NCBI GenBank assembly: GCA_027486895.1
Contig: JAIXOE010000005.1
Coordinates: 1-64,000, forward strand
DNA: 64,000 bases
Reading direction: 5' to 3'
Origin: Sphingomonadales bacterium
GTDB taxonomy: Bacteria > Pseudomonadota > Alphaproteobacteria > Sphingomonadales > Sphingomonadaceae
Part shown: in pieces, positions 9,400 through 18,565 of the stretch
How positions within the stretch are numbered: position 1 is the first letter of the stretch
How the letters are laid out: each line of letters opens with the position of its first letter
Program-made: the position numbers and the translations under genes
The notes under the pieces: model-generated
What the model was told of the DNA's origin: nothing
Databases searched by the model: none
What the model saw: the letters and a program-made list of their open reading frames with translations, nothing else

Positions 9400-9506
9400 T
9401 GGCGGAACTCTCCCAAACACGACGGCGGATTAGCCGTTTCAATACGTCTGCCTATTGCGAGGCGCAGGGGGAAGTCAACGCCGGATTGCAACGAGTCGCC
9501 AATTTT

Positions 9507-9755
9507 TTAGTCGATACGTTGATAGAAAAGCTGTGCCTCGGATGCCGGACCACGCCGATCCGGGACAGAGAGCAGCTTTAAAGTCAAAACCGCATCGCCC
9601 AATGGCATGGTGATAATATCGCCAATGCGCACTGCGGCGCTGCCTTTTTCAATCCGGCGGCCATTCAAACGAATATGGCCAGCCTCTGCCCAACTCAGCG
9701 CGAGCGAACGGCTTTTGGCCAATCGCAGAAAGAACAGCAGCTTGTCGATCCGCAA
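9507..9755 (-). CDS. S4-domain RNA-binding protein (Hsp15-like)
   Basis: 82 aa using a TTG start at 9755; the frame is open further but only through the helicase coding region, and homologues begin at RIDKLL. The S4 fold is visible as RIDKLLFFLRLAKSRSLA followed by GHIRLNGRRIEKGSAAVRIGD. Family members bind structured RNA; the best-known relative, Hsp15/HslR, recycles stalled 50S subunits carrying nascent tRNA. It starts 16 bp after the helicase stop, so the two are likely co-expressed, which fits an RNA-handling role. Confidence 0.85.
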   Translation of the reverse strand: MRIDKLLFFLRLAKSRSLALSWAEAGHIRLNGRRIEKGSAAVRIGDIITMPLGDAVLTLKLLSVPDRRGPASEAQLFYQRID

Positions 9756-9771
9756 GGTTAGGCTGGCCTTT

Positions 9772-12576
9772 CTAGAGCTTGAGGCCCTTGAGCGCCGCCA
9801 ATTGCAAAGCCAAGGCAGAAGGCGGTGCACTTTGCTTTGGTGCGGGCGGAGCACGATCGGGCTTACCCTTTGGCTTTGACGACGCATGTGGCTTTCGTTC
9901 TGCAGATGCATGTGGCCTGCGCTGTTCCTGCGGACGTGGCTTGGGCAAGCCCACCCAGCGCCAATGGGTCAGGACGACTGGCGCGGGTTCTTTGGATAGA
10001 CTTGAATTTGGTGCAGCAGCCTCGATGGCTTCAGCTTCAGGAGCTGGCGATGCTTCGACTGGGGCTTCAACGGCAGTTTCGACGGACGTATTTTCATCCG
10101 CAGCAGGAACTACCTCAATCGGCATGTCGTCAACAACTGCGTCTGGTGCCTCAGTTGCGACCGCATCAGCACTAACCGCCGCCTCGGCAGGACGGAAACC
10201 GGCGTCGCGCATCAACGCCTTCAGACCAGCTTCGCTAATGCCAAGCGAGGTTGCAAAGGCCATATCCATACCAAAGGCATTGTTCTGCCCGCGCGCTTCA
10301 TGCGCCTTTTTAATGACGCGTTCGGCCAAATCGATACGCACATATTCATCGCAAATCCGGCGGTAGCCCGCGTTTCTAGCTTCGGATGGGTTCGCAAAAT
10401 TCCATGTCTTCAGGTGCACCGCGCTTTCAGGCGGAAGCGCGGACATCGCGCGACTGTCGCGTGCTGCAAACAATGCTGCGCGCCATTTGGCTGCAGCGGG
10501 CTTCAATGCGGCATGATGATAAATATCGAGCGCGCCAAAGACTATGCCGCCCTTACGTGCGGCGCCGCGAGCTTCCTTTGGAAGCGCGGCAATGGCGTCA
10601 GCTAGATAGTGCCGACCAGCAATGCCGCCTTCATCCGCCAGCCGCACAGCAAGCGCACGGACGTTGCCGTCGACATCAGCTTGCTGTGCCAAGTCGAGCA
10701 ATCCGACAATACCGCCCATCGCCTTTGCCAACTGGCTTTCAATCCAGCTTTCGGCGCGCGTAACGATCTCGCGCAGGGCATCGCCCTCAAGCCCAGCCAC
10801 GGCTTTGACAGGCGCAAATGCAGGTTGAAGCAGCGTGCGGCCCTTGGTCAATGTGCCCAGAAGGTCATCCTTCCAGAAGATTGAAGGTTTACCCTCCCCA
10901 TCGGCTGCGAGCGAGAATTCGCTGTCTTCGGCCATACTTACGTCCTTTGCCTTTTGTCTCAAATGCGCCGCCAGATGTCGTTCTGCGGCAGCTAATAATA
11001 ATTTACGGTCACCCGCTTTTGCCGCCGGGTCAACCCGAAAGGCAAATCCCTGTAAAGTTCCTATGTCTTCGCCATCGACAAGAACGCGTTTATCGTGCTG
11101 AATTTCAACGGGCAACAACCCGACATCTCCAGCGCCTTTCCGCAGCAACATTGATGTGCGTTTGTCCACAAACCGCTGACGCAACGCATCGTGCAATGCA
11201 TCGGATAATTTTTCTTCCAACGCCCGCGCGCGCTCCGCCATCGCCGGCGGGTTGGCCAACCAATCGTTCCGATGCGCGATATAGGTCCAAGTGCGAACCG
11301 CCGCGATTCGGGCGGACAGGGTGTCGACGTCGCCCTGGATATTATCCAGTCGCGCCAACTCGTTTGCGTAAATGCTGTGCGGAATGACACGCTCACCCTG
11401 CCCCAGATGTTGCCACAAGGACGCGACAAAGCGACTGTGATGTTCCTCACCCATTTGCCGGAAATCGGGCAAGCAGGCCACTTCCCAGAGGCGTGCCACA
11501 TCAACAGGATGCCGGATGAGCGATTTCACGTCGGGCATTTCGGCCAGTCGCTTGAGCACCAGCAAGTCGATAACCTTTGGCGCTGGCAACAAGCCCGGAC
11601 GGCCCGGTTTTTTCTCAAGATCCGCAATCAGCGTCGCAATGTCATTAAAACGCGGCTTTGCCTCGCGCCAATATAACCAGTCCAGCCGCGGGAAGCTGTG
11701 GCCTTCAATGGCCAGCACTTCTTCAGGGGTGAACTCGCTGCCTTCTCCTGCGAGCGTTCCAAAGCTTCCGTCTCGTTGGTGTCGTCCGGCGCGTCCCGCA
11801 ATTTGCGCCATTTCGGCTACGGTCAACCTGCGCCGACGCGATCCGTCAAATTTGGACAGGCTCACAAAGGCGACATGCGCCACATCAAGGTTAAGCCCCA
11901 TACCAATGGCGTCGGTGGCCACGAGATAGTCGACCTCGCCCGATTGAAACATCGCAACCTGCGCATTGCGCGTGCGCGGGGACAATGCGCCCATGACAAC
12001 TGCTGCACCGCCCCGCATACGGCGCAATGTTTCAGCAACGGCGTAAACCTGCTCAATGGAAAACGCGACGATGGCGGATCTTTTGGGCAGTCGGGACAGC
12101 TTCTTCGCGCCCGCATAGCTCAACGTTGAAAAGCGCGGGCGGGAGATGATTTCGGCATCGGGCAGCAGCGACCGGATGATGGGGCGGAGGCTTTCCGAAC
12201 CCAAAATCATCGTTTCCTCACGCCCGCGCGCATGCAAAATGCGGTCGGTGAAAATATGCCCGCGTTCGGGATCAGCCCCCAATTGCGCTTCGTCAATCGC
12301 GACGAAGGCAAATTCCTTATGAATGGGCATGCTTTCGACGGTGCAGCAATACCAGCGCGCCTGCGGCGGCTCAATCCGTTCTTCGCCGGTAATCAGCGCA
12401 ACATTTTGCGCGCCCTTAATCGCAACCAGCCGGTCATAAATTTCCCGCGCCAGCAGCCGCAGAGGAAAGCCGATCATGCCGCTTGAATAGGCGCACATCC
12501 GCTCAACGGCGAGATGGGTCTTGCCGGTATTTGTTGGGCCTAAGATGGCCGTGAGGGCTGAACGGACTGGAGGCAA
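9772..12576 (-). CDS. SUV3-like ATP-dependent RNA helicase
   Basis: 934 aa, TTG start four bases after the reductase stop. Superfamily 2 motifs: Walker A GPTNTGKT at residues 13-20, DEAQ at 95-98, LGSES as motif III, and ATDAIGMGLNLDV plus QIAGRAGRH for motifs V and VI. The motif set, with GPTNTGKT and DEAQ, matches the SUV3 family that unwinds RNA in the mitochondrial degradosome. The family occurs widely in alphaproteobacteria. The final 150 residues are low-complexity (Ala, Pro, Glu, then Lys and Arg) except for a short THWRWVGLPKPR motif, probably an RNA- or protein-binding tail. Partners in the bacterial cell are not known to me. Confidence 0.88.
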   Translation of the reverse strand: MPPVRSALTAILGPTNTGKTHLAVERMCAYSSGMIGFPLRLLAREIYDRLVAIKGAQNVALITGEERIEPPQARWYCCTVESMPIHKEFAFVAIDEAQLGADPERGHIFTDRILHARGREETMILGSESLRPIIRSLLPDAEIISRPRFSTLSYAGAKKLSRLPKRSAIVAFSIEQVYAVAETLRRMRGGAAVVMGALSPRTRNAQVAMFQSGEVDYLVATDAIGMGLNLDVAHVAFVSLSKFDGSRRRRLTVAEMAQIAGRAGRHQRDGSFGTLAGEGSEFTPEEVLAIEGHSFPRLDWLYWREAKPRFNDIATLIADLEKKPGRPGLLPAPKVIDLLVLKRLAEMPDVKSLIRHPVDVARLWEVACLPDFRQMGEEHHSRFVASLWQHLGQGERVIPHSIYANELARLDNIQGDVDTLSARIAAVRTWTYIAHRNDWLANPPAMAERARALEEKLSDALHDALRQRFVDKRTSMLLRKGAGDVGLLPVEIQHDKRVLVDGEDIGTLQGFAFRVDPAAKAGDRKLLLAAAERHLAAHLRQKAKDVSMAEDSEFSLAADGEGKPSIFWKDDLLGTLTKGRTLLQPAFAPVKAVAGLEGDALREIVTRAESWIESQLAKAMGGIVGLLDLAQQADVDGNVRALAVRLADEGGIAGRHYLADAIAALPKEARGAARKGGIVFGALDIYHHAALKPAAAKWRAALFAARDSRAMSALPPESAVHLKTWNFANPSEARNAGYRRICDEYVRIDLAERVIKKAHEARGQNNAFGMDMAFATSLGISEAGLKALMRDAGFRPAEAAVSADAVATEAPDAVVDDMPIEVVPAADENTSVETAVEAPVEASPAPEAEAIEAAAPNSSLSKEPAPVVLTHWRWVGLPKPRPQEQRRPHASAERKPHASSKPKGKPDRAPPAPKQSAPPSALALQLAALKGLKL

Positions 12577-12580
12577 AAGT

Positions 12581-13819
12581 TTAGGTAGCTGCCAATTCTG
12601 CGGCGAGTTCTTTCAAGGTAACTTCAGTGTTTGCCAATTGTTCAGCGGTGGGCGACAAACCCTCTGTTACAAAAACGCGCCCTTGGACATAATCCTTAGT
12701 GGCGTTCACGCAATCAAGGGCAATGACATGGCCTGATTTCAAGTACACGAGCGAAAAGCTGCGCGTGTCTGGATTGCCACGCAACACCGTGGCGTCATAG
12801 CCAGCGCTGATACCAACAGTTTGCAGACGCAAGTCATATTGGTTCGACCAGAACCACGGCACTGCGTGATACTCGGTGAGCTCACCCGTCAGACTTTTCG
12901 CTACCGCATTGGCCATATCATTGGCGTTCTGCACCGATTCGACGCGCATGATATTGCCACCCGCAAAGGCGTTGGCATGGGCAGCGCAGTCACCAATGGC
13001 AAAAATATCTGGCAACGACGTCCGGCAATAGGCGTCAACATCAACGCCTGCCCCGCCAGCGGCACCTGCCGTCAGCAATGGCGCAACCGCCGGAATGATT
13101 CCAATGCCGACGATGACCATTTGCGCGGGCACAACTTCGCCATCGGCTAAGCGCACACCGGTCACATATTCGTCGCCTTCGATTGCGGCAATTTCGACGT
13201 TCAGACGCAGATCAACACCATGGGCGCGATGCTCAGCCTCGTAAAAGCGTGACAGCGGTTCCCCAGCGACGCGCGCTAGCACGCGATCCATCGCCTCCAG
13301 CACGGTCACTTTCTTGCCCATTTTGCGCAGCACTGCTGCGGCCTCAAGCCCGATATAGCCGCCACCCACAATGACGACTTCGGCCACGTCATCAAGACCA
13401 TCCAGCATAGCGTCCACATCCGCGCGGGTTCTGACGACATGCATGCCGCGCAGGTTACTTCCTTCGACCGGCAATTGCCGCGGGCTGCCGCCTGTGGCCC
13501 AGATCATATTGCCATAGGAAATGACAGTTCCGTCAGCAATCGTGACCGAATGCGCGGCAGCATCAACCGACTCCACACGTTGGCCGAGCATCATATCCAC
13601 CGAACGTTCCACCCAAAATGCAGCGGGCCGGATCATGATCCGTTCAAACGCCTTGTCACCAGCGAAATAGTCTTTCGACAATGGCGGGCGCTCATAAGGA
13701 TATTCAGGCTCGGCATTGACGATACCGATGCTGCCTTCGAATTTGGCCTGCCGAAGGGCAATGGCTGCTTGCGCGCCGCCATGGCCGCCACCGACGATGA
13801 GAATATCATAATGCATCAT
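12581..13819 (-). CDS. NAD(P)H-dependent ferredoxin/rubredoxin reductase (FAD)
   Basis: 412 aa. The N terminus has the FAD dinucleotide fold [19 protein letters not shown]; the NAD(P)H fold is [17 protein letters not shown] around residue 147; the second FAD motif is [11 protein letters not shown] near 270. The [12 protein letters not shown] block and the C-terminal reductase domain place it with ThcD/CamA/BphA4-type reductases that pass electrons from NAD(P)H to ferredoxins of oxygenases. No P450 or dioxygenase is in the window. The 7Fe ferredoxin three genes downstream in the same run is a possible but unproven partner. Confidence 0.85.
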   Translation of the reverse strand: MMHYDILIVGGGHGGAQAAIALRQAKFEGSIGIVNAEPEYPYERPPLSKDYFAGDKAFERIMIRPAAFWVERSVDMMLGQRVESVDAAAHSVTIADGTVISYGNMIWATGGSPRQLPVEGSNLRGMHVVRTRADVDAMLDGLDDVAEVVIVGGGYIGLEAAAVLRKMGKKVTVLEAMDRVLARVAGEPLSRFYEAEHRAHGVDLRLNVEIAAIEGDEYVTGVRLADGEVVPAQMVIVGIGIIPAVAPLLTAGAAGGAGVDVDAYCRTSLPDIFAIGDCAAHANAFAGGNIMRVESVQNANDMANAVAKSLTGELTEYHAVPWFWSNQYDLRLQTVGISAGYDATVLRGNPDTRSFSLVYLKSGHVIALDCVNATKDYVQGRVFVTEGLSPTAEQLANTEVTLKELAAELAAT

Positions 13820-13925
13820 GGAAGATTCGCTTGTTGGGAAAACATAAGAGGAGCGGTAAGCAAAAGGTCACCAACTGGCTAGTCCCATGCTTGCGGCCCC
13901 ATCAAATAAATGGCAGAGCATGGCG

Positions 13926-15080
13926 ATGACTTTAGACTTTGCTCTCGGCGAAAATGCCGACATGATCCGCGATACAACGCAGCGTTTTGCGACGGATAAA
14001 ATCGCTCCTTTGGCCACTAAAATTGACGCCGATGACTGGTTTCCGCGTGACGAACTCTGGCCGGCCATGGGTGAACTCGGGCTTCACGGCCTGACGGTCG
14101 CGCAAGAAGATGGCGGTCTTGGCCTTGGCTATTTGGAACATGTTGTCGCCGTTGAAGAAGTCAGCCGCGCTTCTGCTTCAATCGGCCTTTCCTATGGCGC
14201 GCATTCCAACCTGTGCGTCAACCAGATTGCCCGCTGGGCCTCGCCCGAGCAAAAGGCGAAATATCTGCCCAAGCTGATTTCGGGCGAACATGTTGGCAGT
14301 CTGGCAATGTCGGAGGCCGGTGCAGGCTCGGACGTTGTTTCGATGAAGCTAAAGGCCGAAGCGGTTCAAGGCGGCTATATCCTGAATGGCACCAAATTCT
14401 GGATAACCAATGCCCCTTACGCAGACACTCTCGTGGTCTATGCCAAGACTGCGCCTGAGGCTGCATCGCGCGGAATTACGGCTTTTCTGATTGAAAAAGG
14501 CATGGAGGGTTTCTCCATTGGCCAGAAAATCGACAAGGTCGGGATGCGCGGATCGCCCACGGCGGAGCTGGTGTTCAATGACTGTTTCGTGTCCGAGGAA
14601 CAGATGATGGGTCCGCTGCATGGCGGCGTTGGCGTGTTGATGTCAGGTCTGGATTATGAGCGCGTCGTCCTCGCCGGACTTCAGCTTGGTGTCATGCAAG
14701 CATGCCTCGATGTCGTCTTACCCTATGTTCGCGAACGTAAACAGTTCGGCAAACCCATTGGCAGTTTCCAGCTGATGCAGGCTAAGATTGCCGACATGTA
14801 TGTCGCGCTCAATTCTGCACGCAGCTATGTCTACAATGTCGCGCGCGCATGCGATGCAGGACAAACCACGCGCTTCGACGCCGCAGGCGCAATTCTGTTG
14901 GCGAGCGAAAGCGCAGTGAAGGTTGCGGGCGAAGCCATTCAGGCACTGGGCGGCGCTGGCTATACCAAGGATTGGCCCGTCGAGCGCTATTGGCGCGATG
15001 CCAAGTTGCTCGACATTGGTGCGGGAACAAATGAAATCCGTCGGATGTTGATTGGCCGGGAGTTGATCGGAGCAGCGTGA
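13926..15080 (+). CDS. ivd: Isovaleryl-CoA dehydrogenase
   Basis: 384 aa from the ATG at 13926 (ATGs at 13887 and 13920 are in frame). Acyl-CoA dehydrogenase fold throughout: AMSEAGAGSDVVSMKLKA and KFWITNA in the middle domain, RKQFGKPIGSFQLMQ in the C-terminal domain, and IGAGTNEIRRMLIGRE at the end. The catalytic Glu sits in SGLDYERVVLAG, the position used by isovaleryl-CoA dehydrogenases rather than the more C-terminal site of other members, which supports the substrate call. It oxidises isovaleryl-CoA in leucine breakdown, passing electrons to ETF. The methylcrotonyl-CoA carboxylase genes usually found beside it are absent here. Confidence 0.88.
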   Translation: MTLDFALGENADMIRDTTQRFATDKIAPLATKIDADDWFPRDELWPAMGELGLHGLTVAQEDGGLGLGYLEHVVAVEEVSRASASIGLSYGAHSNLCVNQIARWASPEQKAKYLPKLISGEHVGSLAMSEAGAGSDVVSMKLKAEAVQGGYILNGTKFWITNAPYADTLVVYAKTAPEAASRGITAFLIEKGMEGFSIGQKIDKVGMRGSPTAELVFNDCFVSEEQMMGPLHGGVGVLMSGLDYERVVLAGLQLGVMQACLDVVLPYVRERKQFGKPIGSFQLMQAKIADMYVALNSARSYVYNVARACDAGQTTRFDAAGAILLASESAVKVAGEAIQALGGAGYTKDWPVERYWRDAKLLDIGAGTNEIRRMLIGRELIGAA

Positions 15081-15382
15081 ACGGACCAATAGAATGGATT
15101 GCGGCAATAGGAACGATCTTGGCCGCAGCCATGGTCGCGGCCGACTTTAGCCGCCGGATCACAGGCTTCGGCTTTGTTCTGTTTTCCATCGTTGCGTGCC
15201 TGTGGGTCTATTCGGGCCTTACCGCCCCCGACGGGATGCCCTTGGCCATACAAAATGGCGTGCTGCTGTTCATCAACCTGTTTGGCGTTTGGCAATTCCT
15301 GATCAGCCGAAAAAAGAAGCAAGAAATTGACAAAGCTGCTGAAATTGCCGAGCAGGCCAAGCAAGAATTAGCGCAGGAGTAA
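15077..15382 (+). CDS. Small membrane protein, unknown function
   Basis: 101 aa, GTG start overlapping the ivd stop by four bases. Three hydrophobic segments are predicted (about residues 5-22, 32-48 and 58-76), followed by a charged helical tail rich in Lys, Glu and Ala that should lie in the cytoplasm. It recalls small YgjV- or PRC-like membrane proteins in size only; I do not assign a family. Five bases separate it from the PuuD-type gene. Confidence 0.6.
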   Translation: MNGPIEWIAAIGTILAAAMVAADFSRRITGFGFVLFSIVACLWVYSGLTAPDGMPLAIQNGVLLFINLFGVWQFLISRKKKQEIDKAAEIAEQAKQELAQE

Positions 15383-15387
15383 GCAGA

Positions 15388-16122
15388 ATGAGCCGTCCGG
15401 TATTGGGTGTCATCGCTTGTAACCGCATGGTCGGCAGCGAAGTCGCCCAGGCGGTAATGAACCGCTATATCCGCGCAGCAATGACTTATGCCAATGTTGC
15501 TGCGTTAATCATTCCCTCGCTGCCCGACCTGATGACCGCCGCTGAAGTCGCGCCACGTATCGACGGCATATTGCTCACCGGCAGCCCGTCAAATGTCGCA
15601 ACGCGGCTTTACGGCGAAGATGGCGGCGATGGTCCTTTCGACGACGGCCGCGACGAGATCGCGATGTCCATGGTCGACCGCATGATCGAGGCGCAAAAGC
15701 CCGTCTTCGGAATTTGCCGCGGCTTTCAGGAGATTAACGTCGCGTTGGGCGGCACCTTGCGTCGCGATACCAGCGCCAGCGACGACCTTATCCGCCATCA
15801 CGCGGCTGATGATGTGGATTTCGACGCTATGTTCGACCACCGCCACCCTGTTGCATTGGTCGATGGCGGCGTCTTGTCTAGCGCTTACGCAAAAGACGCT
15901 TTGGACGTAAACTCCGTCCATTTTCAGGGCATCGGTACGCTGGCCGATGGGCTGACAGTGGAGGCACGTGCACCCGATGGCCTTGTCGAAGCGTATAGCG
16001 CACAACCCAATGGCGCGCCCTTGCTTGCGGTCCAATGGCACCCCGAATGGGGCACAGAAAATGATGCAGATTCGCAAACCTATTTCCACCTTTTGGGAAA
16101 GGCGTTAAGAGGCGCGTTGTGA
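15388..16122 (+). CDS. Gamma-glutamyl-gamma-aminobutyrate hydrolase family (PuuD/SpuA-type)
   Basis: 244 aa class I glutamine amidotransferase-like (peptidase C26). The nucleophile elbow is FGICRGFQEIN with the catalytic Cys near residue 109, and the His/Glu pair is in VQWHPEW near 215. PuuD removes glutamate from gamma-glutamyl-GABA in the glutamylated putrescine route; SpuA is the Pseudomonas equivalent. The neighbouring SpuC-type aminotransferase and polyamine importer support a polyamine role. The glutamylating synthetase PuuA/SpuB is missing from the window, so the exact substrate remains open. Confidence 0.85.
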   Translation: MSRPVLGVIACNRMVGSEVAQAVMNRYIRAAMTYANVAALIIPSLPDLMTAAEVAPRIDGILLTGSPSNVATRLYGEDGGDGPFDDGRDEIAMSMVDRMIEAQKPVFGICRGFQEINVALGGTLRRDTSASDDLIRHHAADDVDFDAMFDHRHPVALVDGGVLSSAYAKDALDVNSVHFQGIGTLADGLTVEARAPDGLVEAYSAQPNGAPLLAVQWHPEWGTENDADSQTYFHLLGKALRGAL

Positions 16123-16181
16123 ACACAAAAGTCACCCGCTTTAACCGCTACCAGGCACGGATCGGCTTTTCGCCCTGATCT

Positions 16182-16200
16182 GTTTGCGCACCCCGCAAAC
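16182..16200. promoter_or_regulatory. Hairpin upstream of the SpuC-type aminotransferase
   Basis: Perfect 7-bp inverted repeat, GTTTGCG (16182-16188) and CGCAAAC (16194-16200), with a 5-nt loop, ending 26 bases before the start codon of the aminotransferase. There is no T tract, so it is not a terminator. It could be an operator or a leader stem-loop. The remaining 104-bp gap shows nothing else clear. Confidence 0.35.
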
Positions 16201-16226
16201 GCAACCAGATATCAGGAAGAAAACTC

Positions 16227-17618
16227 ATGCCACGCAATTACGACATCGCCGAACTACGCCGTTTAGACATCGCCCACCATTTGCCCGCGCAAGCCGATTG
16301 GCAAGAAATCGAAGACCTGGGTGGCAGCCGCATCATCACCCATGCTGAAGGCTGCTATATCCATGATGGCGACGGCAATCGAATATTGGACGGCATGGCT
16401 GGTCTGTGGTGCGTCAACGCTGGCTATGGCCGTGATGAACTCGCCGAGGTTGCGCGCGAGCAAATGCTTGAGCTGCCTTATTATAACAGCTTCTTCAAAA
16501 CCGCGAACGCACCTGCGATCATGCTTGCTGACAAGATTGCAAGCCTTACGGGTGGCCGCCTACCGCATGTGTTTTTCAACAGCTCCGGCTCTGAAGCCAA
16601 CGACACTATTTTACGCATGGTCCGCCATTATTGGCAGGTAAAGGGTGAGCATAGCCGTACCATCATCATCAGCCGCCATAATGCCTATCATGGCTCCACT
16701 GTGGCGGGCGTCAGCATGGGCGGGATGAAGGCCATGCATGGTCAGGGCTTCCCTGCCCCCGGCATCTTGCCGATGGCTGGCATCGAACATGTCCGACAGC
16801 CATATTGGTACAATGAAGGCCGCGACATGACGCCGGAGGATTTCGGCACGGCATGCGCCCAAGCTATCGAAGACAAGATATTAGAGGTCGGCCCGGAAAA
16901 TGTAGCTGCTTTCATTGGTGAGCCTGTACAAGGTGCAGGCGGCGTCATCATTCCGCCAGCCAATTATTGGCCGCAGGTTGAAGCGATTTGCCGCAAATAT
17001 GGCATCCTGTTGGTGTGCGATGAAGTCATCTGCGGCTTTGGCCGGACGGGCAATATGTGGGGCCATGAAACCGTTGGCGTAAAACCCGACATTATCGCCA
17101 TGGCGAAGGGGCTGTCGTCCGGTTACCTGCCGATTTCCGCCGTCGCTGTAAGCCCTGAGATCATCAAGGTCATGAAAACCGGCGGCGATTTCGTCCATGG
17201 CTATACCTATTCGGGGCATCCCGTGGCGTCGGCTGTCGCCTTGCGCAATATCGAGATCATGGAGCGCGAGGGATTATTCGAGAAAGTCCGGAACGAAACT
17301 GGCCCCTACCTTGCCGAGAAGCTGGCGACACTCAGCGACCATCCGCTTGTCGGTGAAGCCCGGTCTGTTGGCTTGCTGGGTGCCGTCGAAGTTGTTGCGG
17401 ACAAGGCCAGTGGCGCGCGCTTTGGCGGGGCCGAAGGCACGGCAGGACCGATAGTGCGCGATATCTGTATCCGCAACGGCCTAATGGTGCGCGGCATCCG
17501 CGACAGCATCGTCATGTGCCCGCCACTGATCATTACGCCAACTCAGATCGACGATTTGATTGGCATCATTCACAAGTCACTGGATGAAGCCGAGCCAAAG
17601 TTGCGCGCAATCGGATAG
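16227..17618 (+). CDS. spuC: Class III aminotransferase, putrescine/polyamine-pyruvate type (SpuC-like)
   Basis: 463 aa PLP-dependent omega-aminotransferase, the family's usual length. Markers: GMAGLWCVNAGYGRDEL near residue 55, FFNSSGSEANDT binding the PLP phosphate, SRHNAYHGST, LLVCDEVICGFGRTG with the PLP-ring Asp, and AMAKGLSSGYLP with the Schiff-base Lys near 290. The N-terminal ELRRLDIAHHLPAQAD resembles SpuC, which converts putrescine and pyruvate to 4-aminobutanal and alanine. The pairing with a PuuD/SpuA-type hydrolase and the importer at 18.6-22.6 kb fits polyamine catabolism. A GABA or beta-alanine substrate cannot be excluded. Confidence 0.85.
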   Translation: MPRNYDIAELRRLDIAHHLPAQADWQEIEDLGGSRIITHAEGCYIHDGDGNRILDGMAGLWCVNAGYGRDELAEVAREQMLELPYYNSFFKTANAPAIMLADKIASLTGGRLPHVFFNSSGSEANDTILRMVRHYWQVKGEHSRTIIISRHNAYHGSTVAGVSMGGMKAMHGQGFPAPGILPMAGIEHVRQPYWYNEGRDMTPEDFGTACAQAIEDKILEVGPENVAAFIGEPVQGAGGVIIPPANYWPQVEAICRKYGILLVCDEVICGFGRTGNMWGHETVGVKPDIIAMAKGLSSGYLPISAVAVSPEIIKVMKTGGDFVHGYTYSGHPVASAVALRNIEIMEREGLFEKVRNETGPYLAEKLATLSDHPLVGEARSVGLLGAVEVVADKASGARFGGAEGTAGPIVRDICIRNGLMVRGIRDSIVMCPPLIITPTQIDDLIGIIHKSLDEAEPKLRAIG

Positions 17619-17631
17619 GTAATTTCTTCAC

Positions 17632-17676
17632 CCCAGACCCTTCATGCTGAAACAAGTTCAGCATGAAGGGTCTGGG
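17632..17676. repeat. Dispersed palindromic repeat, long copy
   Basis: A perfect 20-bp stem (17632-17651 and 17657-17676) with the loop ACAAG. Its inner part, ATGCTGAA-ACAAG-TTCAGCAT, is identical to the copy at 36869-36889. It lies between the aminotransferase and the FKBP gene with no T tract, so it is more like a repetitive extragenic palindrome than a terminator, although its RNA would fold strongly. An ATG inside it opens a spurious frame. Confidence 0.75.
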
Positions 17677-17737
17677 CGATCAGCGCTGCAGTCTCTTGTG
17701 GCTAGACAAACTGCGTCCAATCATTACCTAGAAGCCC

Positions 17738-18538
17738 ATGAAATCCAAAACGCTCAAGCGCGCCTTCACGGCGGCCCTCACCCCCGCCCTGCTTCTTCAA
17801 TTTGCGCCTGCGCATGCGGCTGCACCCCTTGCTGTAAAGCCGAAACCACCTGTTCTCACCTGCACAACCACGACAGCGGAAGGCCTGTCCTACACCGTCA
17901 TTAAGGCGGGCAAAGGCGAGCGGCCTATTGCGGAGTCTCGCGTAACGGTAAATTATAAGGGCATGCTGACAGCCGACGGCACTGAATTTGATTCAGGGCA
18001 AGAGGCGCAGTTCCCCGTTGGCGGCGTCATCCCCGGTTTTGCACAAGGTCTGCAACTGATGCAGACTGGCGGAAGCTACCGCCTCTGCATCCCTTCAAAG
18101 CTCGGTTATGGCGAAGCAGGCACTGGCCCCATTCCGGCCAATGCAGACCTGGTGTTCGAAGTCGATTTGCTCTCGTTCAAGAACCCAGCGCCAAAGCCGG
18201 TCATTCCGGTCGCAGAACGCGCATGTTCGGCAACTACGGCAACAGGGCTTGGATTTGAGCTCGTCAAGGCCGGCGCGGGCAAGAGCGCGACCGATGGCGA
18301 TATGGCGCTTGTCGACTTCACTGTTTTTGATGCCAGCACCGGCGTCGTGCAGCAGAAACGCGAATGGGAAAAGATCCAGTTGAACCAAGCATCGCCTATA
18401 TTCGGCGAAGGCCTGAAGATGATGCAGACCGGATCAACCTATCGTTTCTGCATGCCCAAGGCCGCCGATTCAGGTCCCGAAAGCAACATCATCGTGACGT
18501 TGTTGGATGTGCGGCCCGCGCCTACCGCTGACAATTAA
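17738..18538 (+). CDS. FKBP-type peptidyl-prolyl isomerase, two-domain, exported
   Basis: 266 aa with a signal peptide ending near AHAAA (residue 29). The first FKBP domain (about 55-150) is well preserved: VTVNYKGMLTADGTEFDSG, PVGGVIPGFAQGLQLMQTGG, and SKLGYGEAGTGPIPANADLVFEVDLL. A second, related block (about 165-262) keeps the FGEGLKMMQTGSTYRFCMPKA region but has lost the G-Y-G loop and the strand that closes the active site, so it is probably a non-catalytic repeat. The protein should act as a periplasmic folding catalyst or chaperone. Confidence 0.88.
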   Translation: MKSKTLKRAFTAALTPALLLQFAPAHAAAPLAVKPKPPVLTCTTTTAEGLSYTVIKAGKGERPIAESRVTVNYKGMLTADGTEFDSGQEAQFPVGGVIPGFAQGLQLMQTGGSYRLCIPSKLGYGEAGTGPIPANADLVFEVDLLSFKNPAPKPVIPVAERACSATTATGLGFELVKAGAGKSATDGDMALVDFTVFDASTGVVQQKREWEKIQLNQASPIFGEGLKMMQTGSTYRFCMPKAADSGPESNIIVTLLDVRPAPTADN

Positions 18539-18565
18539 GGCAGTAACGGCGGACTGGCTTCGCGC

